The notes under the pieces: generated by a model
Told to the model about the DNA's origin: nothing
The model's input: the letters and a program-made list of their open reading frames with translations, nothing else
Databases searched by the model: none
Made by a program: the position numbers and the translations under genes
Shown here: positions 25,101 through 32,803 of the stretch, in pieces
How positions within the stretch are numbered: the first letter of the stretch is position 1
Layout of the letters: the number at the start of each line of letters is the position of its first letter
NCBI GenBank assembly: GCA_000934455.1
Contig: KN889650.1
Span: 11,525 to 44,327 of the forward strand
Source of the DNA: Apostichopus parvimensis
Taxonomy: Eukaryota; Echinodermata; Holothuroidea; Aspidochirotida; Stichopodidae
Direction of reading: 5' to 3'
Length of the DNA: 32,803 nt

Positions 25101-27068
25101 GTCTGTTGCTTTTCCTGTACTAAGAAGTCCTGTATAGATTTACTCTATTTAATCCGTTGTCATAATATTATAATCCGGCCTAGCCTACATTGCAGTTGTT
25201 CAGCCTAGTCCTAAGCCTAATTTCTACTGCTGCCCAGTGTTAACAGGCACTAGGCCTATTCAAATATATAGCTGATACATTCAACGACTAGTTGAACACG
25301 CTAATTGTGGTTTGCCAGCATCAGTTTGACAAAACTTGTCTCGCAAGGATCTCAAGTCTTCACAAGGCACTACCAGAATATCTACAGACCAACCCCTACC
25401 CTCTCTTAGTAAGGTACTTTTAATTATATAACATATCCTGTATCTAAGTTAAGTGTCAAAGTAATTATAATAATTGATGTTACCCTAACAATTAGAATTG
25501 CACAGGTCGGTGAAAGAAGGTGATGGAACGAGAATTATTTTTGATCGAAACATAAAACAAAGGCTATCTTTTCATTTAATGTCTAACTGGGTACGTATAT
25601 TATTTGCATGCTTTTCTGTTGCCATTCCATAACAATAGAATGACCCATGATTGTGCACAAATGGAACTTGCCATTTCCCATCTTACCCTTATCACCCAAG
25701 GCTACTGATGCTTCCTGGATGAAACTTACACTATTGAATAGTCATATACTGTTATCAAATAGTTAGAACAGTTTTTTTTTCATTTAAAGCCTAGTATTTC
25801 ATAAGTTTAGCCAAGTGCTAAACAATGTCTGTTGGAAACAAATCTGCTTTTAATACTTGTATAAATACAAAAGCAACATGTCTCTACTGGCAGAGAAATG
25901 TCAAGACTGAGTGCTTTTTGTATTACTGGCAAACAGCAAAATTTACTGGAATTTAGTCAGTAAATAGCTTGAATTTTGAGGCCTGACCGATACTATTCTT
26001 TTGTAATTCATCTCTTCTTAAGAAGTCCAAATATTTCTCAATTTCTTGAAAATGTCTGCTTCTCCTGAAGGACCAGTAGACCTCTTACTCCAGCAATGTT
26101 ACTTCAGTAATTTGCACTACTCTACTGACGTGTCACTACTGTATCTAGCCAACAGATAATATAACAACTTCCTCTTGTCGTTCGTATTACATCTGATTAC
26201 ACACCTTGAGAGTAACAGATTATGTTTATTCCATCCTGAGCATCTTTCATGATTTGTATCAAAGCATCGCCAAAGTCTTTCACTTGAGGCCAGAGAGGTT
26301 TCAAACTCTTTTCATCAGGGTAGAGGTTAAGTGCGGTAACATTTGTTCCAGGATGTGCCTGACCAGAAATACATAAAGTAAATGAATGACAGGAAACTGA
26401 CTGGGAAATTATAAACAATGCAAAATGAGCAAAGAAAGTCATTGCTAGAACAGGATTTGAATTAGTGACCTCTGGGTTACAAGCCCAGCCTTATTAAGCA
26501 TTACCTTCACAGTCAATGTACAGTACTTGCACACACTAGTCCAAAGTTGTAGAAAATAGGATACAGAGAATTGTAAACAGGAGCTTACATGCGAAGACTG
26601 TATACAGGGCATAACTGCTAAGAGGTCACCTGTTGACATTTTGCTTAGCAGGTTGTCAGGATATAGAAATGCTTAAATTATGCTTCAATTTGAGACACTT
26701 GAAAACCTTTTTTAAAGAATGAAGCAATATGTACAACAGTTAGGCAAATGTGTAATATCTGTTTTACATTTCTGGAATTACAGTGATATTAATTTGAGCA
26801 TTCGAATTTTCATTTAAATATCACAAAACTTTGATGTAAAGCTACAAATTGTGCTAGCTTAAAAAGTTCTGAGTGATGGAAAGGAACCAACCTTCTCTAT
26901 CATCGTTTGGAGTGTGTTCATTGAGCCTGCATTGTCTAGAACTCCATGTATGATTACTACTGGTCTGTACTGGGTAGTTGCTTGAAGACGGTAACAGGAG
27001 CCAAAGTATATCACATATAATAAGGAAGCGAGAAAGAAGCTCAAATCCAGTGGTGAAAAGAACTTCAT
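13012..27068 (-). CDS. PPT2: Palmitoyl-protein thioesterase 2 (lysosomal thioesterase), complete, eight coding exons
   Basis: Join on the minus strand: 27068-26892, 26358-26205, 24437-24290, 21023-20968, 17883-17800, 16297-16213, 14220-14166, 13155-13012. The total is 903 bp, or 300 residues, against about 302 in vertebrate PPT2. All seven introns are GT-AG and every split codon agrees in phase. The protein has a signal peptide (MKFFSPLDL then a hydrophobic stretch to about residue 24), then [10 protein letters not shown], the nucleophile motif CYSQGG with Ser109, the acid motif [10 protein letters not shown] with Asp226 and the histidine motif GVEHTHWH with His281. These match the triad spacing of the family. 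N-glycosylation sequons lie at about N65, N198, N204 and N287. The family acts in the lysosome, cleaving thioesters such as palmitoyl-CoA; substrate preference here is inferred. The start ATG at 27068-27066 directly precedes the signal peptide. No frameshift or lost catalytic residue is seen, so the gene looks functional. Confidence 0.96.
13320..13475 (+). mobile_element. Possible SINE or retroelement 3' tail
   Basis: The run cagctgggcgctgtttagct, a GC-richer body, and an ending in tgcgatttataaatcc followed by AT-rich ttatcattat resemble tails of short retroelements seen in invertebrate genomes. No tRNA-type B box is visible and there is no second copy in the window, so the call rests on general appearance. 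It lies in PPT2 intron 7. Confidence 0.3.
14166..14220 (-). CDS. PPT2: PPT2 exon 7 (55 bp)
   Basis: The acceptor is ttccttttacttggtag and the donor is ACG|GTAAGC. One base completes Ser235, then 18 codons read [18 protein letters not shown]. This aligns with the vertebrate segment SFFGFYDANETVLEMEEQL. It was found by phase and family similarity because it is far too short to stand out as an open frame. Confidence 0.93.
15624..15786. repeat. Three-copy tandem repeat, 59-60 bp unit
   Basis: The block acaacaccatcctcatgtta followed by ctacctcaaagtgttgtagt recurs with starts near 15624, 15683 and 15743. Copies differ by a few bases and one indel. Lying in PPT2 intron 6, it is not coding; the open frames across it arise from the repetition. 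Confidence 0.9.
16213..16297 (-). CDS. PPT2: PPT2 exon 6 (catalytic Asp)
   Basis: Acceptor tttttttcag and donor AG|GTATGG bound an 85-bp exon. Two bases complete Glu207, then 27 codons read [20 protein letters not shown] through VITPWQS, ending two bases into Ser235. The [12 protein letters not shown] block is the PPT2 acid motif, with Asp226 at the expected place. Confidence 0.96.
16739..17113. mobile_element. hAT-like non-autonomous element
   Basis: The left end caagggtgggcaaccttttt and the right end gcgggccatagaccgttgcc followed by a C-run and ag form inverted termini of the caRRGGTGGGCAAC type common in hAT elements. The inner parts (gggccagat, tggcccgcgggcc) also fit that family. The C-run at 17099-17110 has expanded or decayed the right terminus. 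Flanking octamers (gattagac, then gattcata or attcataa depending on the edge) do not make a clean duplication. There is no transposase frame. It lies in PPT2 intron 5. Confidence 0.65.
17800..17883 (-). CDS. PPT2: PPT2 exon 5 (84 bp)
   Basis: The acceptor is cctctcatttaccacag and the donor is ACCG|GTAAGA. Two bases complete Asp179, then [20 protein letters not shown] and TTNVNST follow, ending with the first base of Glu207. It aligns with vertebrate DPHHDDLYLNASSFLALING. Sequons N198-Q-T and N204-S-T are visible. Confidence 0.95.
18379..18431. repeat. Short tandem repeat, about 20-bp unit
   Basis: Three copies of gagtgacacc, spaced 19-21 bp apart with variable linkers (atagtgtgt, tttcggtgtaa), lie in PPT2 intron 4. 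Confidence 0.75.
18960..19440. repeat. Degenerate tandem repeat with aatgtccaac core
   Basis: The core aatgtccaac/acagaaacatacata recurs at least ten times with irregular spacing of about 30-60 bp and heavy divergence. It forms an old satellite-like block in PPT2 intron 4. The open frames across it on the minus strand contain periodic peptides only because of the repeat. Confidence 0.75.
20161..20530. mobile_element. TTAA-flanked MITE, copy 2 (inverted relative to copy 1)
   Basis: This 370-bp copy starts ttaaaggcattgaagactcg and ends gcgagtcttcacaccctttaa minus its first base. It is the reverse complement of 7755-8121, with small indels and substitutions. Its terminal inverted repeats are slightly better preserved. 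It lies in PPT2 intron 4 with no coding content. Confidence 0.88.
20968..21023 (-). CDS. PPT2: PPT2 exon 4 (56 bp)
   Basis: The acceptor is tttctttgatcaacag and the donor is AATG|GTAAGT. One base completes Lys160, then [18 protein letters not shown] follows, with a final G starting Asp179. It aligns with vertebrate ICYSPWGQEFSICNYWHD, including both cysteines and the YW pair. This micro-exon was located by phase and similarity. Confidence 0.95.
21152..21192. repeat. Short direct repeat with hairpin potential
   Basis: The block caaataaacattat occurs twice, 27 bp apart, and the intervening tttgtttataaaaacaaa can fold back on it. It is a local duplication in PPT2 intron 3. Confidence 0.7.
22916..23232. 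repeat. Direct duplication, about 150 bp, two copies
   Basis: The block from aaagtcgatccacgcctaga through cacaaatattactcaatttc occurs at 22916-23064 and again at 23083-23232. The second copy has an insertion (gggaactattaccaa) and loses part of the ttatt-rich middle. The offset is about 167 bp. It is non-coding and lies in PPT2 intron 3. Confidence 0.92.
24290..24437 (-). CDS. PPT2: PPT2 exon 3
   Basis: The acceptor is cttctttttaacag and the donor is AA|GTAGGT. Two bases complete Gly111 of the CYSQGG motif, then 48 codons include [20 protein letters not shown] and [13 protein letters not shown]. These match vertebrate [33 protein letters not shown]. The exon ends two bases into Lys160. Confidence 0.97.
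26205..26358 (-). CDS. PPT2: PPT2 exon 2 (nucleophile Ser)
   Basis: The acceptor is ttatgtatttctggtcag and the donor is CAAG|GTGTGT. It reads 51 codons from [16 protein letters not shown] to INIICYSQ plus one base of Gly111. The CYSQG block holds catalytic Ser109, and NVT at N65 is a sequon. It matches vertebrate THPGTVVTVLDLFDG and GVHLICYSQGG. Confidence 0.97.
26445..26515 (-). pseudogene. tRNA-Thr(UGU)-like relic or tRNA-derived SINE fragment
   Basis: On the minus strand ctgggcttgtaacccag forms a perfect 5-bp anticodon stem around a 7-base loop with anticodon TGT. It is followed by aggtc and a decayed T arm (aattcaaatcc against the B box ggttcgaatcc). The T stem pairs poorly and the D-arm and acceptor stem are not recognisable, so it is not a working tRNA gene. 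It lies in PPT2 intron 1. Confidence 0.5.
26892..27068 (-). CDS. PPT2: PPT2 exon 1 (start and signal peptide)
   Basis: The ATG opens [20 protein letters not shown], a typical signal peptide, followed by [16 protein letters not shown], which matches the family's first strand and HG motif. The exon is 59 codons and ends AAG|GTTGGT in phase 0. Upstream in-frame sequence lacks another ATG. A good acceptor (gttttctactgtaaactcag) lies seven bases before the start codon, so the true exon may begin at 27075 with a separate 5' untranslated exon upstream. Confidence 0.94.
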
Positions 27069-27525
27069 TTTGCACCTGAGTTTACAGTAGAAAACCAAAG
27101 CATATAAGATAATTAACTGTTAAGTCTATGATCAGTTGATGAGACAAAAAAGAAAAGTAAGGAGTAAAGTTTGTACACAGTATTTAACATTTTTTGTACA
27201 AAAGTTGCAGTAAACATATGCCCATTTCTCTACACTAGTTGATTGTCTGGCAAAAACGGTTCATAGACCAGTTCATGCAACTTATGTATTTTTTTGTACT
27301 AGTTTATAAATAGAAAAGACTGTTAGTAAATATAATAAATAGTGTGGAATGACAACCAGTGATGCTCTACTGTCTATTACATGGTGTTAAATAAAAGAAC
27401 ATGTTTTACTTGGTTTATTAGGATTTATTAATAATGGATTTGCCATTAAATAACATGCAGGTCTGACTCTGAGGACTCGCTGCCATCATGTGTGCATTCC
27501 AGAGATTTGGCATATTTTAAAGCGA

Positions 27526-27798
27526 CAGAGTGTCTATTCTTACGACGAGTCGTAAGAATAATTGCCGATTACGCATGCGCAGTTGCTATTTTACAACCAG
27601 GAGTACTATTCTTACGACCATGAGTAACAATTATTTCCAGTTAGGGTTAGGGATAGGATTAGGAATAGGGGTTAGGTTTAGGGTTACCCCTACTACACGC
27701 ACAGTTGCTTTATTTACTTTACTGCGCATGAATTCGCCGATGTTGTAAGAATAGTTTATAGATAATTGTTATGACTAGTCGTAAGAATAGCCACGGCC
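27526..27798. mobile_element. hAT-like MITE with target duplication and telomere-like core
   Basis: A direct repeat ttaaagcga flanks the element (27517-27525 and 27799-27807), fitting an 8-bp hAT target duplication with one chance base. The ends are inverted: cagagtgtctattcttacga on the left, and gtcgtaagaatagccacggc on the right. Further subterminal blocks (gccgat..cgcatgcgcagt) are also inverted. The centre holds a degenerate telomere-like run. There is no open frame of note. Confidence 0.75.
27641..27687 (+). repeat. Degenerate telomere-like repeat
   Basis: The run gttagggttagggatagg and its continuation contain about seven TTAGGG-like units with single-base changes. It lies inside the MITE at 27526-27798, so it more likely moved with the element than marks a chromosome end. 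Confidence 0.85.
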
Positions 27799-28179
27799 TT
27801 AAAGCGAAGTACCACGGAAACTGAGAAACATGTTATTATCACTCAATTCTTGTTTTCATTCTTGGTCTATTGACATATAAAGGATGGATTTCTACTATAA
27901 GCCATCCTCTAATTTCGTCTTGCAACTTTCAACTAAGGAGTCAAGTAGCTATGCAGTATCTTAATTAAATACTAGACTTTGGACCTAGCCTAGTGTTAGT
28001 TACAGTAGACTAAATAGTATGAGGTTACGAAGTTGCGGTAACTATGAACATATCAACGCCGACTGTATCATTATCAATAAACTAACCACCTCCTACTGTC
28101 CTACTCCTCGGCCTAAGTTAGTACTAGGCTAGGCCTCTACTTAACCTTATTATTAAGTTATACTAGGACTACGCCATAC

Positions 28180-28260
28180 CTGATTGTTTCACTGTCGTAT
28201 TTTCGTCGGCTTCGGTATAGTCTAACAATGAGGTTGTTTCTGATTAATCAAATCTGCTGG
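28180..28260 (-). other. Possible PPT2 5' untranslated exon
   Basis: On the minus strand gacagtgaaacaatcag|GTATGG forms a good donor with its last exon base at 28180. It could pair with the acceptor just before the PPT2 start codon (exon beginning at 27075). The upstream edge is arbitrary and no core promoter motif is clear. This is inference from splice sites only. Confidence 0.22.
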
Positions 28261-28721
28261 TCACCAATATTTTAAATAGCAGATCATCACACGCTACGTT
28301 CTATCATATGACAGGGTGACAGCAGTTAATTGCGTTTGCTTGCCGTCATAATTAATGAATTGTGTACAGTACATAATAGTATTTGTGTTATGGTAGGCGT
28401 GGTTTCGATAGCAGGGTATTAAAAATTAGAACAATGCTTTAGTTGCTTCTTTAAATGACTTAGAGCTTTCATTGAACTAAGAAATGAGTTCAAAATAAAA
28501 TGTAAACAGCTAAGGGTCGAATTTTAATGAATTTTAGTCCTGGTTTTGAGGCTTCTGCAGTGCAGAAGATCTCTTTGTAGGCGTGGGATAGAAGGCAGGT
28601 CCCGTAAGACTGTGTTCCTATTGGCTACAAAACCTAGTTATCTGATCTTTCAGGGATGGACCGTAGAGATCAGTGGGATGGACACTGCTTTCCCTGCAAT
28701 GGATTTCTTATCGTACCATAT

Positions 28722-28960
28722 TTATATGGGCGGCCGTCAGGGAAAATAACAAACAAACAAACAAAAAACAGCAACAACAATAAACAAAGAATGAAGAAAG
28801 GAAACAACAGGAAAATAATGTATGCCAAACTTTGAAATGAAACAATAATTGTAAAACAAAAATATTCACAGCAGCCAACAAGAAAAACATAAGAAGAAAA
28901 AGTATCAACGAGTGAAAAACATATAACAACAGCGATTTAAAAATTGTGTTTCCAGTGCGC
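28722..28960. repeat. A-rich tail with (AAAC)n
   Basis: After gggcggccgtcagggaaaat the sequence becomes (aaac)n and then about 200 bp of A-rich sequence. This looks like the 3' tail of a retroposed sequence. The body upstream (about 28546-28721) is not recognised. Confidence 0.4.
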
Positions 28961-30449
28961 AAGAAATCGGAGATCGAATGAGGACAACTCGCTGATAGAA
29001 GTTATAAAACGAAGGCCGACGTTACTAGAAACCTCTCTTTTTACCCGAAATCAATTTTACTTCAGGCGAAAAAGGAAGACCTGCGATAAAGATACGACAG
29101 GGGGTGACCTTAGCAAACTAAATTCATTCGCAATTTCCGACCGAGCCACGCAATTAACATGGATTACCTACAATATTCTCCCCGCCCTACTATCACCAAC
29201 ACACACAACATAACGGAACATAGCGCTCACGGCACTCCGAGAGGGTCCTTAACTGTGTAGCGCAAGAGCCATTTTGTATGTGTTTTGACCTGTATCTTCA
29301 TGTGTATTTAGTCAATCATTTTGGACCAATCACATTTTGAAAGCTTAAACGGTTAGCTTTCTGGTGGTGCATGCCTTAATCCATATATATTTCAGTAACC
29401 TTACGCCAATTTTAAATGAAGAAGGAGATTTTAGGACATTTTCAATGAGAGTACACTTGAAAACCCTAGTTTTTCCGCACGGTGGTGGGCTATTTGGCAC
29501 CGTAACTTTTGTATGCGAAGTCCTATAATACCAGTTCAAACGGTGAATTAAACTATGGATATTCATAACGTTTTCTACCAATTCTATACTCAATTGACCA
29601 ATGAGAACCTTACGCCAAATTGCAAACTAAAAAGAAATCAGGGATATGGGAGGGATCTTTCCTTTGTTTCCTTATGTTTTCAATCGACATGACGTCACAA
29701 TACTGTACTCAGCACACGTTGGTGAATGTGCAGTCAAGAAGTGTTGTTGTTGTCTTCATTTTATTGTGATATCCTGAGTTATTGTTCGATTCAACTCAAA
29801 ATACTTCTCAGTTACTTTCAAAAGACTTTATATATGCAATTAATTGTAATTTCGGTTGAAAACAATACCTCCAAAGTGACATTTTCTGTAACTTTTGGAA
29901 CATGTTTCTGACCACGCGAAGCAACGGTGAAACGACTTAATTGGAAAGTACCAAACCACAGTATGTGGGGTATGTAGTTGTTCTAAAGTCTAAAGTTCTG
30001 CACTGTTTAGCACGCATTATAGCCAATATGGCCTACAGTGTTGAGCCTATACTAGCTGCGTATAGGATACTAGTACTGATACGGTAGCCTATAGGCTAAT
30101 TCAAGTACAAGTCGTAGTGGGGGTTCGGTCTAGTACTCCATTAGTAGTAACCCCCTAATGTATAATGGAACAGTCCCTGACGCTATCCGCCTTCGCGTGA
30201 TTGCCCACAGAGCAGCGGGGGAAAGTAGGTCAGCAGTTAAACCGCAAAGCCGTGCTTGCTGCACGGGCAATTCTTTGTTTTCGCTGTGAGCGTTTTGATC
30301 TAAAACTTTCCGTTATGACACATAAAAAACTGCAACCTCAGGGAGGTATGCATACCAGTTACACTGCATGTGAATGAAATGTGTAAATCATGTGATACTA
30401 CATGCACAATGATCGCGAACTTATTCATCGCACACATGCACACACAATC
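28961..30449. other. Region without a supported gene
   Basis: Open frames near 28944-29213 and 29345-29593 show no recognisable domain and no convincing splice sites. The phrase accttacgccaa occurs twice (near 29398 and 29608). A GC-richer stretch near 30180-30300 is otherwise featureless. Confidence 0.45.
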
Positions 30450-30956
30450 TTTAACAACTGTATAGTTTTCCCTACCTCACCACCAATTTCACCAAAACCT
30501 CTGTTATTCATAACCATGTACAGGACTCGTTCAAGACATCACAATTTCTATGTTATCAACTCCAAGGGTGATGTAGCTCTACTTTCTACTTCACGGCAAT
30601 TCAGGATTGGAATGCTCTTCCAAATCATTTTAGATCCATCAAGCCTTCTCGTATTTTTAAAGCTGAGTACAGGAAGCATCTCATGTAATATAGGGTGTGG
30701 GGGAAGGGGGAGGCACTTTTCAGAATTATGTGCTATATGTGCGTTTTTAGAGTTTTATTTATTGGTTTTATTAGAATTTACCATTGAAAGTGCAATTTGT
30801 TGTCTCTAGGGCCCCATTGGTAATGGGCCGACGTTCTGCCAGCCCAATGGGTTTAGCTCCTGTTACTCTTTTTGTTCTTTTCAATCTGTTCCGTTCTATT
30901 ATGTCATCTCTGTTATTTTTTTTGTATTTTGAACAATCTGAGTGCGAATAAAACAA
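30450..30956 (+). mobile_element. Decayed LINE (non-LTR retrotransposon) 3' end
   Basis: Three fragments in different frames resemble the tail of CR1/L2-type reverse transcriptase proteins: LTTNFTKTSVIHNH, then YRTRSRHHNFYVINSKGD, then IQDWNALPNHFRSIKPSRIF with KAEYRKHLM and a stop at 30686-30688. Two frameshifts separate them. A 3' untranslated part follows and ends gcgaataaaacaaacaaacc. The reverse transcriptase core and 5' end are absent, so this is a dead, 5'-truncated copy. The clade assignment is inferred from the W-N-x-L-P and K-x-Y-R-K pattern. Confidence 0.75.
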
Positions 30957-30970
30957 ACAAACCGATGCGG

Positions 30971-30992
30971 ATAAAGAAGTATACTTCTTTAT
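30971..30992. repeat. 22-bp perfect palindrome
   Basis: The sequence ataaagaagta is followed by its exact reverse complement. It lies just beyond the LINE tail. Confidence 0.9.
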
Positions 30993-31607
30993 AACAATAC
31001 AAATGCATATACTTATTTTTGTTTAAGAAAAGACAAAACATAGAGGCTGGACACGAAAACCAAAGAACTTGATGCAATCCCAGCGTCAGTACCGTTACAT
31101 CGAGACTGCATAATAACAGTATGATTATGACCGTGATGTTAAGTCAAGGCAGTATATACGAGTCCGGCTTGGAAAGCCTCGGGGACAAGGTATATCAAGC
31201 ATGATTCGGTTATAGGTTGGTGATCGATCTTCTGTGTACTATTTACACAGTGACCAGGATCTATTGAAAATTGGGTCATTTAGGCAATTTGAGACCCCTT
31301 TAGGCCTCCCAGAAGCAGCATACGAAAACTGTTTAGTACTGAGTGAAGAGGTTTGTTTACAAGTGACACAAAGTTCAGGCTCTGATATAGCAAAAACTCT
31401 TCATGGTTATGATACGGAAAATTGATAGTGCCATGAAAGGCCAGCTTGTCAGCTATCCGCTGATGGGTAGCGATTAGCTAGTGAGAACTTCTATCTAGAC
31501 TTAGACACCACATTACTTTTGTGAATTAGTGTGTAAGTCAATGGGGCTTTTAATGTGCGTATGCTACCATGTGCGGAGCACAATCTCTACCAACCTGAAG
31601 CTATCCC
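30993..31607. other. Region without a supported gene
   Basis: A 63-codon frame near 31234-31425 has no recognisable domain and poor splice context. Nothing else stands out. Confidence 0.45.
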
Positions 31608-31740
31608 AGGATTCATCCCTGCAGGATTCAGATTCATCCCAGGATTCATCACAGGATTCATCCCAGGATTCATCACAGGATTCATCCCAGGATTCATCAC
31701 AGGATTCATCCCAGGATTCATCCCAGGATTCATCCAGGGT
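31608..31740. repeat. Minisatellite, 12-bp unit (24-bp higher-order)
   Basis: The unit aggattcatccc alternates with aggattcatcac. Eight head-to-tail copies run from 31641 to 31736, with looser copies before them. The unit is a multiple of three, so two plus-strand frames stay open and read QDSS or GFIP/GFIT repeats. No gene context supports translation. Confidence 0.95.
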
Positions 31741-31881
31741 TCAGATTTATCACCAGATTCATTCACTGGGCAGCGGGATGTACGTCGAAAAGTTCTTGCA
31801 TTATCATATTTCGTGAATTATACACGTGAATTATTATATACTAACGGAAGGTGCTAATTATGGAACGCCAAAAGGACCACG

Positions 31882-32015
31882 GGTGGCGTTGCTACCCTAA
31901 ACAGGTGGTGCTACTACACTAATCAGGAGGTGCTACTACCCTAAACAGGAGGTGCTACTACCCTAAACAGGAGGTGCTACTACCCTTAACATGAGGTGCT
32001 ACAACCCTAAACAGG
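31882..32015. repeat. Tandem repeat, 22-bp unit with ccctaa core
   Basis: The unit aggaggtgctactaccctaa plus ac occurs about six times. Its gctac cores start at 31891, 31910, 31932, 31954, 31976 and 31998, so all but the first interval are 22 bp. Each copy carries a telomere-like ccctaa. Confidence 0.93.
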
Positions 32016-32803
32016 TGCAGCGACGATGGTTTTACAAACCCCCCAGATGGTCGGAAACGGCCCTTCCCGAGTGTTCATTCTGGTTCCCTGGCCTCTTGCT
32101 AACTTGAGAGTCATTCAATTTCACTTTTAAACCACAACAAAACAAACGAGTAAAAATAGTACGTAATGCAATACTACATAATGTATTTAAAATTAGCAAG
32201 GTACATGTACAGAGTAGTCTTACTATTCAACTTCTGATACTTGTAGATACAAAGATAGGCCAGAAATGTCTTTGATACAACTATAGCCAGTAATTGTCTT
32301 TAATACAACTGTAGCTAGTAAATGTTTAAGTTAGCCTAATAAGAGAAGGCGAGAGCTATCCGACGATTGCCATCTGATGCAAATTTCTTAATTGTTTTCT
32401 CAACTGAAATATTATTTGCGTAAATGGGTTCTTAACTAGATGTTAAAAAACTGACAAGATCGGATCCTAGTCTTTATCGGCGGGTAGAGTGTTGAATGAA
32501 ACGGCACGCGATAGAAATGACAGCCTAGATGACAGAAGAATAGGTCACCTAATTTAGCCATATTCTTGCTACGTTCATTTCAATAGTTTTTCCTGTCTAG
32601 ACACTTAAACTCGTCCAGCAAGCTTATGGATTTGAATTATGGGTGTTTTAAAAAAAAAGATAACTTGGCCCAAAAAAGCGTAGACCCGGGCCTACAGTGC
32701 TACATACTGGCTACGCCCCTGATCACAGTAGCGTAGGAAGGTACTTTTGAGTGGGGGGGGGGGCTGAAGACTGATGGCCGGCCTGGGGGAGGGGTCTAAG
32801 GGG
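32016..32803. other. Region with abutting transposon termini, no gene seen
   Basis: No exon is supported. At 32711-32720 the sequence ends ggctacgcccctg, the reverse of the CAGGGGCGTAGCC type terminus. A few bases later cacagtagcgtaggaagg begins a similar terminus pointing the other way, followed by a G-run and gatggccggcctgggggagg. This looks like two element ends next to each other, with the second running off the window. Confidence 0.4.

Noticed and set aside
27075..27098. Upstream in-frame extension of PPT2 (VFYCKLRCK)
   Set aside because: It begins with TTG rather than ATG and crosses a good splice acceptor. The ATG at 27068 directly precedes a proper signal peptide.
27641..27687. Telomere end or chromosome-fusion site
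   Set aside because: The run is short, degenerate and enclosed by MITE termini with a target duplication, so it is better explained as element content.
28944..29213. 89-codon open frame as a possible gene
   Set aside because: It has no recognised domain, no clear splice sites and lies in sequence resembling a retroposed A-rich tail.
30402..30809. 135-codon open frame as an intact gene
   Set aside because: It is a chance read-through of a frameshifted LINE tail. The meaningful peptides lie in three different frames.

Overview
The window is animal genomic DNA. It is AT-rich, has small exons separated by 0.5-3.3 kb GT-AG introns, and is mostly intron, intergenic sequence and short non-autonomous repeats. 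No bacterial-style operons, rRNA genes or CRISPR arrays are seen. Base composition, frequent G-runs, non-autonomous (MITE) families and a divergent but complete PPT2 gene suggest a marine invertebrate deuterostome such as an echinoderm. That placement is inference.

Layout. Positions 1-2147 hold no exon I can support. A plus-strand gene for an unrecognised, strongly acidic protein follows, with three well-supported exons (3329-3444, 3915-4038, 5143-5900) and a possible tiny first coding exon (2148-2177). Positions 5901-13011 are intergenic and carry two MITEs, several tandem arrays and an 0.8-kb minisatellite with a 50-bp unit. Positions 13012-27068 hold a complete minus-strand palmitoyl-protein thioesterase 2 gene (PPT2). 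I reconstructed it as eight coding exons totalling 903 bp (300 residues), with phase-compatible junctions throughout and the Ser/Asp/His triad intact. Its introns contain a hAT-like element, a second MITE copy inverted relative to the one at 7755-8121, a degenerate satellite, a direct duplication and a tRNA-Thr-like relic. Positions 27069-32803 hold a hAT-like MITE with a telomere-like core, a decayed LINE 3' end, two more minisatellites and transposon termini, with no protein gene I can support.

The two genes converge: their stop codons face each other across about 7.1 kb. Nothing in the sequence suggests they work together. PPT2 is a housekeeping lysosomal thioesterase, and the acidic protein has no assignable role. 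I see no defence, biosynthetic or virus-like gene system. The most unusual material is structural: two long perfect palindromes, the inverted MITE pair and the 50-bp minisatellite.
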